Below, one piece after another: positions 1-9,405 of a stretch of DNA of 64,000 nt. The translations under genes and the position numbers were made by a program. How positions within the stretch are numbered: the first letter of the stretch is position 1; each line of letters opens with the position of its first letter. Under the pieces are notes generated by a model that was given only the letters and a program-made list of their open reading frames with translations, had not been told where the DNA came from and searched no databases. The stretch lies in contig JAHHHS010000005.1 in NCBI GenBank assembly GCA_019359215.1, positions 102,465 through 166,464 on the forward strand. The letters run 5' to 3'. Source of the stretch: Nostoc indistinguendum CM1-VF10 (GTDB lineage Bacteria; Cyanobacteriota; Cyanobacteriia; Cyanobacteriales; Nostocaceae).

Positions 1-867
1 TATGATGACCGTGGTTCTGAGCTATTTGAGCAAATCTGTGATTTACCAGAATATTATCTCACACGCACAGAAACAACGATTTTACAGCAGTATGCTGGCG
101 AAATTGCCGAGATAACTGGCGCTTGTGAATTAGTAGAACTTGGCAGTGGCAGTTCTACCAAAACCCGCATCTTACTAGATGCCTACCAGCAGCTAGGCTA
201 TCCCCTGCACTACCTACCAATTGATGTATGTGCAGGTATGTTAGAAAGTAGCGCCAAGCAGTTATTAAGAGATTATCCCTCACTGCAAGTTTGTGCTTTA
301 GCGGGAACCTATGAATTAGCCCTTGCAAAACTTCTACCGACGCAATTACCCAGCCGAATGGTTTGTTTTATTGGTAGCAGTTTAGGTAATCTTACACCTA
401 GTGAGTGTAATGTTTTCTTCTCTCAAATTACAGAAGCCCTACAAGTAGGTGAGTATTTCTTGCTGGGGGTAGATTTACGAAAGTCGAAACAGATTTTAGA
501 ACCAGCTTATAGCGACAGTCAGGGAGTGACGGCAGCATTTAACCTCAATATGCTAGAGCATTTAAATCAACGATTTGAGGGGAATTTTGACACTACCCAG
601 TTTGAACACTGGGCGTTTTACAATGAAAGTGAGCATCAAATAGAAATGCATTTACGCAGCCTGCGATCGCAAATTGTAGAATTACGCGCTCTTAATCTCA
701 AGGTTAATTTTGCACTAGGTGAGACTATCCTCACCGAAATTTCCCGCAAATTTGACCTCAATATTCTCAAGCAGCAACTCGCTGCACAGGGTTTATCACC
801 TCTTCATGTATGGACAGATCCACCAAATCAATGGTTTGGTTTATTGCTCTGTCAGCTGCAAGCATAA
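1..867 (+). CDS. egtD: EgtD-like L-histidine N-alpha-methyltransferase, 5' end outside window
   Basis: The frame is open from base 1, so the gene starts upstream of the window; 288 codons are visible of a family usually about 320 residues long. EgtD enzymes trimethylate histidine with S-adenosylmethionine to give hercynine, the first step of ergothioneine synthesis in the cytoplasm. Visible motifs are a SAM-binding loop ELGSGSSTKTR (visible residues 46-56), FIGSSLGNL, LLGVDLRKS, the EgtD-type HLNQRFEGNFD, and YNESEHQIEMHL near the C-terminus. No egtB partner is visible because the upstream side is cut off; downstream there is only non-coding DNA. The family call is firm; substrate is inferred from the family. 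Confidence 0.88.
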   Translation, partial: YDDRGSELFEQICDLPEYYLTRTETTILQQYAGEIAEITGACELVELGSGSSTKTRILLDAYQQLGYPLHYLPIDVCAGMLESSAKQLLRDYPSLQVCALAGTYELALAKLLPTQLPSRMVCFIGSSLGNLTPSECNVFFSQITEALQVGEYFLLGVDLRKSKQILEPAYSDSQGVTAAFNLNMLEHLNQRFEGNFDTTQFEHWAFYNESEHQIEMHLRSLRSQIVELRALNLKVNFALGETILTEISRKFDLNILKQQLAAQGLSPLHVWTDPPNQWFGLLLCQLQA

Positions 868-1070
868 AGCAAATCAAAGTATGCTTCATATATATAGAGG
901 TTCTCAGTTGAGTCCAATATAGACTTAACAAGAACAACCCACACCAGTGAGAGAGATTCTAATTGTTCTCTCTCCCTGTGGTAGTATTTTTACTAAGTAC
1001 TAATGTATTTTATATGTCAGTATACATCTTTAATTAGCGCAAACAAATAAACTAAATATTTAGCCCGTGA

Positions 1071-1379
1071 TTATTGCTGCATCGAAGGTGTGGGAAAAAT
1101 TCTGCTGAATATAGGAACCCGTGGCTGCGGCTTAGTTGCAGTTATATTGGCATTATCAGCTAAAGTGGCATTAGCACCAGAAGAATTATTGGCTGCCTCA
1201 GAGAGGATATGTGGTTTGCTATTAGTAGAATTGGCAAAATCGCTCAATTGGATAGCCGTAGCTGAACTTAAAGATATGGAAGTAATATTATCAAGATTTT
1301 GGCTGTTAGATTTTACCGGAGTTTCAGCTTGGGATGGAGTAATAATGAAAGCCGACTCAATGAGCAAGTATAATGGCAT
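1071..1379 (-). CDS. Possible small secreted hypothetical protein
   Basis: A 102-residue frame begins with a short hydrophobic stretch (MPLYLLIESAFIITPSQAE) that could be a weak export signal. The rest is rich in Ser, Asn, Ala and Thr with no family I recognise. An in-frame stop lies two codons upstream of the ATG, so the start cannot move further out, and no clear ribosome binding site precedes it. A frame of similar length exists on the other strand. The Ser/Asn/Thr-rich composition resembles short cyanobacterial exported proteins more than a chance frame, but this may not be a gene. Confidence 0.33.
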   Translation of the reverse strand: MPLYLLIESAFIITPSQAETPVKSNSQNLDNITSISLSSATAIQLSDFANSTNSKPHILSEAANNSSGANATLADNANITATKPQPRVPIFSRIFPTPSMQQ

Positions 1380-2482
1380 CCGTTAAGTTAATACAGTAGT
1401 TTTCAGGTATTTAAACCACAATTGAAACGGAGAGTAGAGAGTTGTATAGTTCAATTACTTAAAAGCGCTGTAAACTGAAGTAAGTAAAAAGAAGTGACAA
1501 GATGAGATTTTTAGTATTTACATCTCACCGATCACTCCTTATAGTTTGCGCGTTGATAAGCTGTTACGCATTTTTAAATTACAACAGCTTACTACATAGT
1601 TTATCCTCTAACTAAAGAGGCGAATAATTATTAACTTATTATGTGATTTTCTATACAAATGTTTTTAACTTATAATATCCATTAGTCTTACTCTTGTTTA
1701 TGCCAGATAGTTACTTAATGGATTTGTTGTGGAAATCGAAAAGCTCAGATTACCGACTTTTCCAACAAACTGAGATATTTTTGTTAATAAAAATATGTAT
1801 TCATAAGCACAAAACAACTTAACTTATATTATATATCTTTGGTAGTATTAGCTTGATGCCTGTGATGGAAGTTAGGGAAAAAATTATAAGTTATTCTAAG
1901 TAATTATGGAAACAATGATTATTAGTACTAAATCATTCATTGGGATAATGACAAAGTAAGTTAAACAAAAATAGGGGTTTAAGGTTTAGATCCAGGGTTT
2001 TTTGACTGTGGTGTTTTATCTAATTTCTCTGCTAAACATAATTGTGGCTGGTTTGTAAGTTTAGTTACAAATTAGCATAATCTGAGGTTAGCGGATTTTG
2101 CATTCGTATTTAGTTGAATTTACCGAATCTTCCCACTAAAGGTAGAAGTAATATTTAGTAAAATGCCGTATGCTTTTTGTAAAAAAGCATCTAAGTGCAA
2201 TAAACACTCTCTAATTCCCTAGATTCAATCTGCTTTGAGCATCTAGGTTAAATGCAATACGTGTCAATTACAAAACTAGACCACGTGTAGCGTTATGGGA
2301 CATAATAAATTGTCTAAAATCTAGAATAAACGTACTCTTATAGGTTTTATTGAATAATAATTATAATATATGATTAGTTAAAATTAGAACTCAGCAATGC
2401 AAGAAATGCTGCAATTATTATTTAGTAATTTACCTAGTAGATTTTTTGCTTAAACTCTGCAATTAAGTAGCAGGAATTTAAG
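1380..2482. other. Gene-free AT-rich region upstream of the PAS-Crp regulator
   Basis: No credible gene is seen. It holds a hairpin at 1558-1590 (AAGCTGTT paired with AACAGCTT) that is one copy of a dispersed repeat also present near 50.04 and 52.43 kb, and a hairpin at 2170-2190 (ATGCTTTTT / AAAAAGCAT). The length leaves room for a long leader or regulatory RNA for the gene starting at 2483, but nothing specific is visible. Confidence 0.5.
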
Positions 2483-3652
2483 GTGAACATAGAAAAATTT
2501 ATCCAACGCTCAGAAACATTGCACAATCGTTTAGCAGATTTATACCAAACTGCTAGCGTATTACCTTGGATTTCACCGGATCTGCTGCCGCAAGCTTTTA
2601 AGGAAATTTATAACACCTCAAAGGTAGTGCAGTTAGCAGCACAAGAACTCCATCAGCAAAATGAGGAACTAATACAAACACGGAATTGCTTAGAAACAGA
2701 ACGCCAATATTATCAAGAATTATTCGAGTTTGCGCCTGACGCCTATTTAGTGACTAATACAGAAGGAATCATTCAAGAAGCTAACTTCACCGCAGCTAAA
2801 TTGCTGAATGTTTCAAAGCAATTTCTGGTGGGCAAACCCATGATTAACTTCGTCCCTATAGAAGAACGTCAGCACCTTCGTAGCGAACTCATCCAACTAT
2901 CTCAATCAGACAGAGTTAAAGAGCTATTGATACGTTTGCAACAGCATCATGGTGAGTTCTTTGATGCAGCTTTGACAGTGGCAGTTGCCCGCAATCCACA
3001 GGGTAAGGTAACTTCTCTACGCTGGGTATTACGCAATATTGCTGAACGGAAGCGAGTAGAATCAGCAGTAGTCAAAAATGATAGCGACCTCTCCTATGAT
3101 CGTCCCGTACATAAATATGCTAAAGGAGAAACTATCCCCCTTAACCCATTAGTAATTTTGTATGTTTGTCAGGGTTTGGTCAAACTTAGTACCTATTGTG
3201 AAACGGGTGAAGAAGTTTTAATAGGATTGGCAACAGCAGGAATGGTTTTTGGGTCTAGTTTGACATCTCTAAACATTTACCAAGCCACAGCCCTCTCTGA
3301 TGTTGATTTAGTGTCAATTTACGCAGCAGAGATAGCTGCTTCCCCCAACCTGAGCCATATCCTTTTACCAAAAATTAATCAACGCTTACGGCAAACAGAA
3401 TCTTTTTTAGCCATTTGTGGAAGACGACGAGTACAAGAGCGTTTACACCATCTATTACAACTTTTGAAACAGGAAGTTGGTGAAACTGTGCCGGGGGGAA
3501 CTCGCCTAAATGTTCGCTTTACTCACGAAGATATTGCTAGCGCTTGCTGCACTACCAGGGTAACAATTACACGATTACTTGGTAAATTACAAGAGGAAGG
3601 TAAAATCAGTTTTGACTTAAATAAACACATGATATTAAGAGATTTTGATTAA
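2483..3652 (+). CDS. PAS domain / Crp-Fnr type transcriptional regulator
   Basis: 389 residues from a GTG start; AGGA lies about eight bases upstream. A PAS sensor domain covers about residues 75-190 (YYQELFEFAPDAYLV, then a PAC-like RNIAERKRVES). It is followed by a shortened cyclic-nucleotide-binding-like beta domain (about 200-300) and a Crp-type winged helix-turn-helix (about 315-385, with FTHEDIASACCTTRVTITRLL as the recognition region). Such proteins bind DNA as dimers and respond to a small ligand or redox state. The phosphate-binding cassette of true cAMP receptors is not evident, so cAMP is unlikely to be the signal. The next gene, on the same strand 154 bases on, is glycerol kinase, which makes it a candidate target. 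Confidence 0.85.
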   Translation: MNIEKFIQRSETLHNRLADLYQTASVLPWISPDLLPQAFKEIYNTSKVVQLAAQELHQQNEELIQTRNCLETERQYYQELFEFAPDAYLVTNTEGIIQEANFTAAKLLNVSKQFLVGKPMINFVPIEERQHLRSELIQLSQSDRVKELLIRLQQHHGEFFDAALTVAVARNPQGKVTSLRWVLRNIAERKRVESAVVKNDSDLSYDRPVHKYAKGETIPLNPLVILYVCQGLVKLSTYCETGEEVLIGLATAGMVFGSSLTSLNIYQATALSDVDLVSIYAAEIAASPNLSHILLPKINQRLRQTESFLAICGRRRVQERLHHLLQLLKQEVGETVPGGTRLNVRFTHEDIASACCTTRVTITRLLGKLQEEGKISFDLNKHMILRDFD

Positions 3653-3806
3653 TTACTTATGGGTATCCCATGAGAAAATGCGACCTCATTCTTATCTTCT
3701 TATCTCGCAGAGAGGCATCGCAGTATTCAAAAATGTACCCAAAATAATGTATATCTAAATTTGACGTGTATTGCTAAAATCGCGATTGCAGCATGTCAAA
3801 GCAGCT

Positions 3807-5321
3807 ATGCACACACTTGGCAACACAACTCCATCATCAGGCTACATCTTAGCACTGGATTTAGGTACGACAGGCAACCGCGCCTTTGTGTTTAATGCAG
3901 ACGGCAAGATTGTTGGGCAGGCGTACAAAGAACTAACTCAGTATTATCCTCACCCCGGATGGTTAGAACATGACCCTCAACAAATCTGGGAAGATACGTG
4001 TTGGGTAATGCAAACCGCCATTAAGAATGCCCAGATTGCTCAATCAGCGATCGCAGCCTTGGGGCTAACTGTACAGCGTGAAACCTGTTTGATTTGGGAC
4101 AAAACCACTGGTAAACCACTCCATAGAGCGATTGTCTGGCAAGATCGCCGCACTGCTCCCCTTTGCCACCAATTACAAGAGCAAGGTTATGCTAATGAAA
4201 TTTATGATCGCACCGGATTAATTATCGATGCCTACTTTTCTGCTACCAAGCTCAGGTGGCTATTAGACAAGTTTACAGATGTTGATCTGAACAATATTTT
4301 AGTAGGTACTATTGATACCTGGGTGCTGTGGAACCTCACAGGTGGGAAAGTTCATGCTACTGACCACAGCAACGCCAGCCGGACTATGTTGATGAATCTC
4401 AAAAGCTGTGAGTGGGATGAGAAATTACTGGAATTATTTCAGATTCCGGCACATATTTTACCCCAGATTCAGCCTAGTTTAGGAGTATTTGGAGTTACTG
4501 ATGTTACTTTGTTAGGCGCTGAAATTCCCATTACTGCCATCTTGGGAGATCAACAAGCTGCTCTATTTGGTCATGGATGTGATCGCCCCGGTTTGATTAA
4601 ATGTACTTACGGAACTGGTAGCTTTTTAGTAGCTCACACAGGCGACCAAATTTTGCGTTCGCACCATCAACTTATTTCCACGGTGGCATGGACACAAGCA
4701 AATTCTAGGGGAACTTTAGATGTAGGCTATGCCTTAGAAGGGAGTATGTTTACTAGTGGAGCTTGTATTCAATGGTTACGCGATCACCTGAAGCTGATTA
4801 AAACTGCTGCTGAAAGTGAAGCGATGGCAAATCAAGTAACAGATAATGGCGGAGTCTACTTTGTGCCTGCATTTAGTGGGCTAGGCGCACCCTATTGGGA
4901 TATGAGTGCTAGGGGAGCCTTTTTCGGCATTACCGCCAGTGTACAACCAGAGCATCTAGTACGCGCCGTATTGGAAGCGATCGCTTATCAAGTTGTGGAA
5001 GTGGTGCAAGCAATTAATGCATCTAGCAGTACTCCAGTTGGTCGATTAACCGTAGATGGTGGTGCTTGCGAGAATAATTTTCTGATGCAGTTCCAAGCTG
5101 ATGTATTAGGTATTCCAGTTGAACGGCCGATAATGCGCGATACGACCGTTCAAGGAGCAGCATTTGCAGCAGGTTTAGCTATAGGATTTTGGGAGAACTA
5201 TGAAGCACTCGTGCAACAACGGCAAATTGAACGTGTGTTTGAGCCAGGGAGCGATCGCTCATTGTCCAACTTTGTTACTTGGCAAAAGGCAGTGAAACGC
5301 ACTCTCGCTTGGGGGGAGTAA
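3807..5321 (+). CDS. glpK: Glycerol kinase
   Basis: Phosphorylates glycerol to glycerol 3-phosphate with ATP. FGGY-kinase motifs run the full length: ALDLGTTGNRAF at the N-terminus, VQRETCLIWDKTTGKPLHRA, IVWQDRR, the acceptor-binding IDTWVLWNLTGG, GDQQAALFGHG, and the C-terminal ATPase motif LTVDGGACENNFLMQFQ. From the ATG at 3807 the product is 504 residues, the normal family length. A TTG at 3771 would add 12 residues not expected for the family, so I prefer the ATG. No glpF or glpD lies alongside; the gene follows a PAS-Crp regulator. Its TAA stop forms the edge of a 99-bp inverted-repeat element at 5322-5420. Confidence 0.94.
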   Translation: MHTLGNTTPSSGYILALDLGTTGNRAFVFNADGKIVGQAYKELTQYYPHPGWLEHDPQQIWEDTCWVMQTAIKNAQIAQSAIAALGLTVQRETCLIWDKTTGKPLHRAIVWQDRRTAPLCHQLQEQGYANEIYDRTGLIIDAYFSATKLRWLLDKFTDVDLNNILVGTIDTWVLWNLTGGKVHATDHSNASRTMLMNLKSCEWDEKLLELFQIPAHILPQIQPSLGVFGVTDVTLLGAEIPITAILGDQQAALFGHGCDRPGLIKCTYGTGSFLVAHTGDQILRSHHQLISTVAWTQANSRGTLDVGYALEGSMFTSGACIQWLRDHLKLIKTAAESEAMANQVTDNGGVYFVPAFSGLGAPYWDMSARGAFFGITASVQPEHLVRAVLEAIAYQVVEVVQAINASSSTPVGRLTVDGGACENNFLMQFQADVLGIPVERPIMRDTTVQGAAFAAGLAIGFWENYEALVQQRQIERVFEPGSDRSLSNFVTWQKAVKRTLAWGE

Positions 5322-5420
5322 GGGAATTCTAAATAAAAAATATCCTATAGCTTTAAGGGCAGGGGGAGGGAAAGTCGCAGTGAAGTTCAGAAATTGGATA
5401 ATTTATTTTTCGGAATTCCC
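5322..5420. mobile_element. 99-bp MITE-like element with TAA target duplication
   Basis: The ends are inverted repeats: GGGAATTC at 5322-5329 and GAATTCCC at 5413-5420, extending imperfectly to about 25 bases on each side (AT-rich TAAATAAAAAAT against ATTTATTTTTC). It is flanked on both sides by TAA in direct orientation (5319-5321 and 5421-5423). The left TAA is the stop codon of glpK, and the right copy lies five bases before the end of the MFS gene on the other strand. TAA fits the TNA targets of some IS5-related transposases; no transposase is encoded. Confidence 0.65.
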
Positions 5421-5427
5421 TAAATGC

Positions 5428-6713
5428 TTACTGCTCAGGCAAGACTTTAACTGAATGGTTAGTAAAATTCTGTTCCAGATAGCGTGGATCGGTTACTCCT
5501 AAGTGCAAAACAAGTGCTGTAATTAATCCACCTATAGCTGCTACTAAGAAAGCAGTTTTATAGTCAATATTGTCCACTATCCATCCACCTAAAAGGGGAG
5601 CCAGGATCGTGGCAGGGGCGACAAGAGTATTGCCAAGACCAATATAAGCTGGTCGTTGGCGCTGGTTACCAAACTCTAAGGTCATTACCGCAGCAATATT
5701 TTGCAGAGCGCTCATACCTATACCCGCTCCTATAAACACCAAGTAAAAAGAGTTTACATTGGGTGCTAGCCCAGCTAAAACCGAACTGAACGCACAAATA
5801 ATAGAACCAGCCTCCAAAACCAACTTATTACCCCAGCGATCGCCCACCCAACCCAAAACCAATCCAGCAATAGTTTGCGTTAACATCAGCAGACCAGTAA
5901 TTAACCCAATAGATTCTTCTCCCATGCCATGTTTGTGTACGGCATAGAGTGTATAAAAGGGAAGCGGCATTAATGCTAATTGTGAAAGCATACGTGTGAT
6001 CACAAAGCAACGGAAATTCTTATCGCACCGGAGAATCACACTAAGACTGGCCCAAAATTCACTTCTAGTTCCAATGGTAGATAATGAGTTGCTTACTGGC
6101 TCTCGCGTCCTAGACATAAAAAACCAAGATAGAGCCATTGCAACGCTAGCACACAAAAAACAGAGAGCAAAGTTAAATGGCTGGGCAATTTGCTTAAGCA
6201 GTAAACCTGCTATTAAAGCACCAAAAATGCTCATCAGATTAGCCGCCGCCGATAAAGCACCGTAAAAATACCAAGCCTTCCGGGGGGAATAATTTTACCA
6301 ACCATGCTTTGCCAAGCAGTAGCACTTAATCCGCCACCTAGTCCCTGCCAAATGAGTATGGCAAATGTTAGATATAAAAGAATTTGGCTATTGAGTTGTA
6401 ACTGTAACAAAGCAACCAGTGCTAAACCGAAAAAAGGAAATCTCTGGTGAATTGTCAACCACATTACAGTTGGTTTGTAATATTGTAGTCGAGCTATTCT
6501 TTCAGCTGTTAATAGCTGAGGTAGTTGCCAGCCTAAACGCGGAATAGCTGGGATCAAACCGATGAGCAATGCAGAATGGGTAAAACCGCTAACAAATAGA
6601 GGAATAATCGTGATGTAAGAGGCAAAACCAGTTGCCAAACCAAAAAATGCACTTTCAGTAACATTAACAGTCAAGTTATGGCGAAGGTCTTTTTGAGTTT
6701 CAGAATTAAGCAT
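5428..6713 (-). pseudogene. MFS transporter split by a one-base frameshift
   Basis: Two adjacent frames together make one major facilitator protein of about 427 residues with about 12 membrane spans. The N-terminal part (6713 down to 6234) starts MLNSETQKDLRHNL and covers the first five or so helices up to GKIIPPGRLGIF. The C-terminal part (to 5428) carries the second half, including LVLGWVGDRWGNK, an MFS loop motif. Reading resumes seamlessly as YGALSAAANLMSIF if one base is added to the run of five A at 6264-6268 (T on the coding strand). The family is clear, the substrate is not. This could be real inactivation, slippage during expression, or a sequencing error in a homopolymer. Confidence 0.85.
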
Positions 6714-7800
6714 TTTTTATAGATATTGCAAATGTAAATAAGTAATTTTTTGCACGTCAAAATCTGGCTTTGTTCAAGCCACATTCAGATAATTCAAAAT
6801 TTGAAAAATAACGCTGTGAGGAATCAATCCCTCAGTCTGACGAGCGATAAATGCTTCTGTTATTTATCAAAAAAGCTTCATGTTCAAAACCTCGCCCGCA
6901 AGTGGCGCGTTCGCGGTAGCGTCTCGTAGAGAAAAAATCCTTGTATCTCAAGGTAGGTAAAAACCTCACCCCTAGTGTCGGGCTGAGTTTAATTGCGAAT
7001 TGCGTTAGCGGAGCGGGGCGTTAGCCCATTGCGAATTGCGAATTGGATTTATACTTTTAGATTTTCTATTTTTTTACTCACTGGTGATTTGGGAAAGTTT
7101 GGGCAGCATTTTAAACCGATTTATATTCTTTTTTAGGCGCTTAGTTAAGTGGTAAGTACCGAACAAAAACCTGAGTTGCTTCCATAGATAGTTCCCAGAT
7201 GTCACACTTAAATTATCATTAGAGAATATTTTTATAAAAAAAGCCTAAACTATGCGTTTGCAATATTTTTGGTAATTTACGCTCCAACAACTTGGAACAA
7301 ATTCTATGCCGTGTGTAACTTTCCCTCAAACCTAACCCCAACCCCTCCTCCTTCCCTACCTTTTCTACAACAGGCTGCGCCAACGGAAGGGTAGCAAGAA
7401 GCAAAGCTTCTCAGGAGTGGGAGAGGAGAGATTTAATGTTGACGCAGCACTTATGCAAGCGATCGCAAAAGATAGAAAGCGATAAGATACTGGTGTATAA
7501 ACTTAAGTATGGTAAGAAAGTGTGACTCCTAAGTGTCAAATCTGCGGAGTTTTTTAATAGGTAATTATCTAATTTTTTCTCGCCCCAGAAATCAAGGCAT
7601 TGAAGCCATCTGTTTTATGCATAGGGCAAGAGCCATTTCAAGCCTTTTTGAAAATCCTTCAGAAGGTGTAAAAAGTTGCGAGTCAGAGTTACCTACAACT
7701 ATTGCGTGGTAAGTTTGATTTGGGGTGTAAACTCCCATCTTAAAGTTTGATAACTGATAGCTGTTTTAAAATACCACTGACATCTAAGGATGCTGAACGC
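6714..7800. other. Intergenic region with dispersed repeat fragments
   Basis: About 1.1 kb without a gene I can support. It contains a copy of the GCGTTCGCG...GTCTCGTAGAGA repeat at 6906-6933 and a cluster of GCGAATTGCG units at about 6991-7045 (GCGAATTGCGTTAGCGGAG, then two more GCGAATTGCG-type copies). The rest looks like decayed non-coding DNA. The argC ribosome binding site (AAGGA at 7787-7791) is at its right end. Confidence 0.5.
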
Positions 7801-8775
7801 ATGATTACTAAACCTAAGATTTTCATTGATGGCGAATCAGGAACCACAGGCTTACAAATTTACTCACGTCTCAATCAACGGGATGATATCGAGTTAGTTA
7901 GCATTGAGGCATCTAAACGTAGGGATGCAAGTGAGCGAGCTAAACTAATCAATGCCGTCGATGTTGTTATTCTCTGTCTACCTGATGATGCAGCCCGCGA
8001 AGCTGTGAGCTTAGTAAGTAGTACTACGGTTAAGATCCTTGATGCTAGTAGTGCCCATCGCACAGCTAATAACTGGGTATATGGTTTTCCTGAACTAAAT
8101 CCAGAACAGCGAAAGAAAATTGCCAGCGCGCAGTTTGTCAGCAATCCAGGCTGTTATCCTACAGGATTCTTGGCTTGTATCCGTCCATTGATTGCCAAGG
8201 GACTTTTAAAGAGTAATTTTCCGATCACCGTTAACGCAGTGTCAGGTTACTCTGGTGGCGGAAAGAATCTCATCAAACAATACCACACCTTCCACGAACA
8301 GGAAGCTGGAACAGAGTCGCTATATCCATATGGCATCTACGGTTTGCAGTTTGGACATAAGCACGTCAAGGAAATGCATTATTACTCAGAGTTAGCATCG
8401 CCGCCGTTATTCGTACCGGCTGTAGGGGATTTTGAGCAAGGAATGCTAGTTCAGGTGCCTTTGCCTCTGGGGAGTTTGGATAATCCACCATCAGGTGAGG
8501 TTATTCATCAAACAATTGTTAACTACTACCAAAGTGAAAAATTTGTCCAGGTTGCTCCATACCAAGATTCTACTCTGCTGCGAGACGGAATATTTTTGGA
8601 TGCGATCGCAATGAACGGCACCAATATTGTTCAGGTTTTTGTATTCGCCAATGACACTACTAAAGAAGCGTTGCTAGTTGCTCGTCTCGACAACTTAGGC
8701 AAAGGCGCATCAGGAGCTGCAATCCAAAACTTAAACATCATGCTAGGCTTTCCAGAAGAGTTGGGATTGTTATGA
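7801..8775 (+). CDS. argC: N-acetyl-gamma-glutamyl-phosphate reductase, type 2
   Basis: Reduces N-acetylglutamyl 5-phosphate to the semialdehyde with NADPH in arginine synthesis. The ATG at 7801 has AAGGA nine bases upstream and gives 324 residues; an upstream TTG at 7747 would add an unconserved tail. The N-terminal nucleotide-binding motif is IDGESGTTGLQIYSRL, typical of the shorter type 2 ArgC. The catalytic cysteine is in VSNPGCYPTG (about residue 118), and VSGYSGGGKNL follows. The gene stands alone between non-coding regions, with no other arg gene beside it. Confidence 0.92.
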   Translation: MITKPKIFIDGESGTTGLQIYSRLNQRDDIELVSIEASKRRDASERAKLINAVDVVILCLPDDAAREAVSLVSSTTVKILDASSAHRTANNWVYGFPELNPEQRKKIASAQFVSNPGCYPTGFLACIRPLIAKGLLKSNFPITVNAVSGYSGGGKNLIKQYHTFHEQEAGTESLYPYGIYGLQFGHKHVKEMHYYSELASPPLFVPAVGDFEQGMLVQVPLPLGSLDNPPSGEVIHQTIVNYYQSEKFVQVAPYQDSTLLRDGIFLDAIAMNGTNIVQVFVFANDTTKEALLVARLDNLGKGASGAAIQNLNIMLGFPEELGLL

Positions 8776-9405
8776 AAGAGCGTTAAACAATAGCGGAAAA
8801 GGGAGTAGAACTTTTACTCCATGCTCAATAACTAATGGCTTGTGCTAGACAGTAATAACTATTATGAGTACGTAAATTGCTTATTTGAAAAAGTAAAAAG
8901 GCAAATTGAGAAAGCAATTTGCCTTTTTGCTTGCTGAATCTACCGAAATGAATGCGCGATATACTGAAATGAGAAAGCAATTTGCCTTTTTGCTTGCTGA
9001 ATCTACCGAAATGAATGCGCGATATACTGAAATGAGAAAGCAATCTGCCTTTTTGCTTGCTGAATCTACTGAAATGAGAAAGCAATCAAGCATTTTGAGA
9101 AAGCAATATGCCTTTTTGCTTGATGAATCTACCGAAATGAGAAAGCATTCAAGCATTTTGAGAAAGTAATATGCTTGAATGCTTATTGAAATAGACTTGA
9201 AACGAAGGCAGGAGGCAGGAGGCAGAAGGGAAGAATTTGGTGGGGATCTGAATCCCCCACCAAATAAGTCCCACTGAATCAGAAATTTCAGTGGGGGACT
9301 CAAACCCTTGCTTCCACGGGTGTATCTCATGTAAACGAGAACCGCTATATACTAACCTGATATTATTGACTTAATAATTTTAAAACTTTTAGTACTTGTT
9401 TTTGC
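8776..9405. repeat. Intergenic region dominated by a 21-bp tandem array and twin hairpins
   Basis: No credible gene. The region holds the 13-unit 21-bp array at 8906-9178, a G-rich GGAGGCAGGAGGCAG stretch near 9210-9226, and two hairpins in tandem at 9236-9264 (TTGGTGGGGAT / ATCCCCCACCAA) and 9267-9299 (GTCCCACTGA / CAGTGGGGGAC). The hairpins resemble dispersed Nostoc palindromes and have no T-tract, so I do not call them terminators. Confidence 0.6.
8906..9178. repeat. 21-bp period tandem array with a 63-bp higher-order unit
   Basis: Thirteen contiguous 21-base units. The basic types are ATGAGAAAGCAATTTGCC..., TTGCTTGCTGAATCTACC... and ATGAATGCGCGATATACT...; the first six units are two near-identical 63-bp triplets, later units are rearranged types. 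Both strands stay open in some frames only because the period is a multiple of three. Read on the + strand the units give heptapeptides (MRKQFAF, LLAESTE, MNARYTE). I see no ribosome binding site or normal start. Confidence 0.9.

Noticed and set aside
1090..1386. 98-codon + strand frame opposite the small secreted-type protein
   Set aside because: Composition and lack of start signals look like a shadow of the minus-strand frame.
7219..7404. 61-codon minus-strand frame
   Set aside because: Covers common Nostoc intergenic junk (CCTAACCCCAACCCC-like) and has no start signal.
8906..9169. 87-codon frame of heptapeptide repeats as a real coiled-coil protein
   Set aside because: Starts at TTG without a ribosome binding site, and an equally long frame exists on the other strand. 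The openness follows from the 21-base period of the repeat.
9236..9299. Twin hairpins as a terminator for argC or the DUF1350 gene
   Set aside because: Neither hairpin is followed by a T-tract and they are hundreds of bases from argC; they look like dispersed palindromes.
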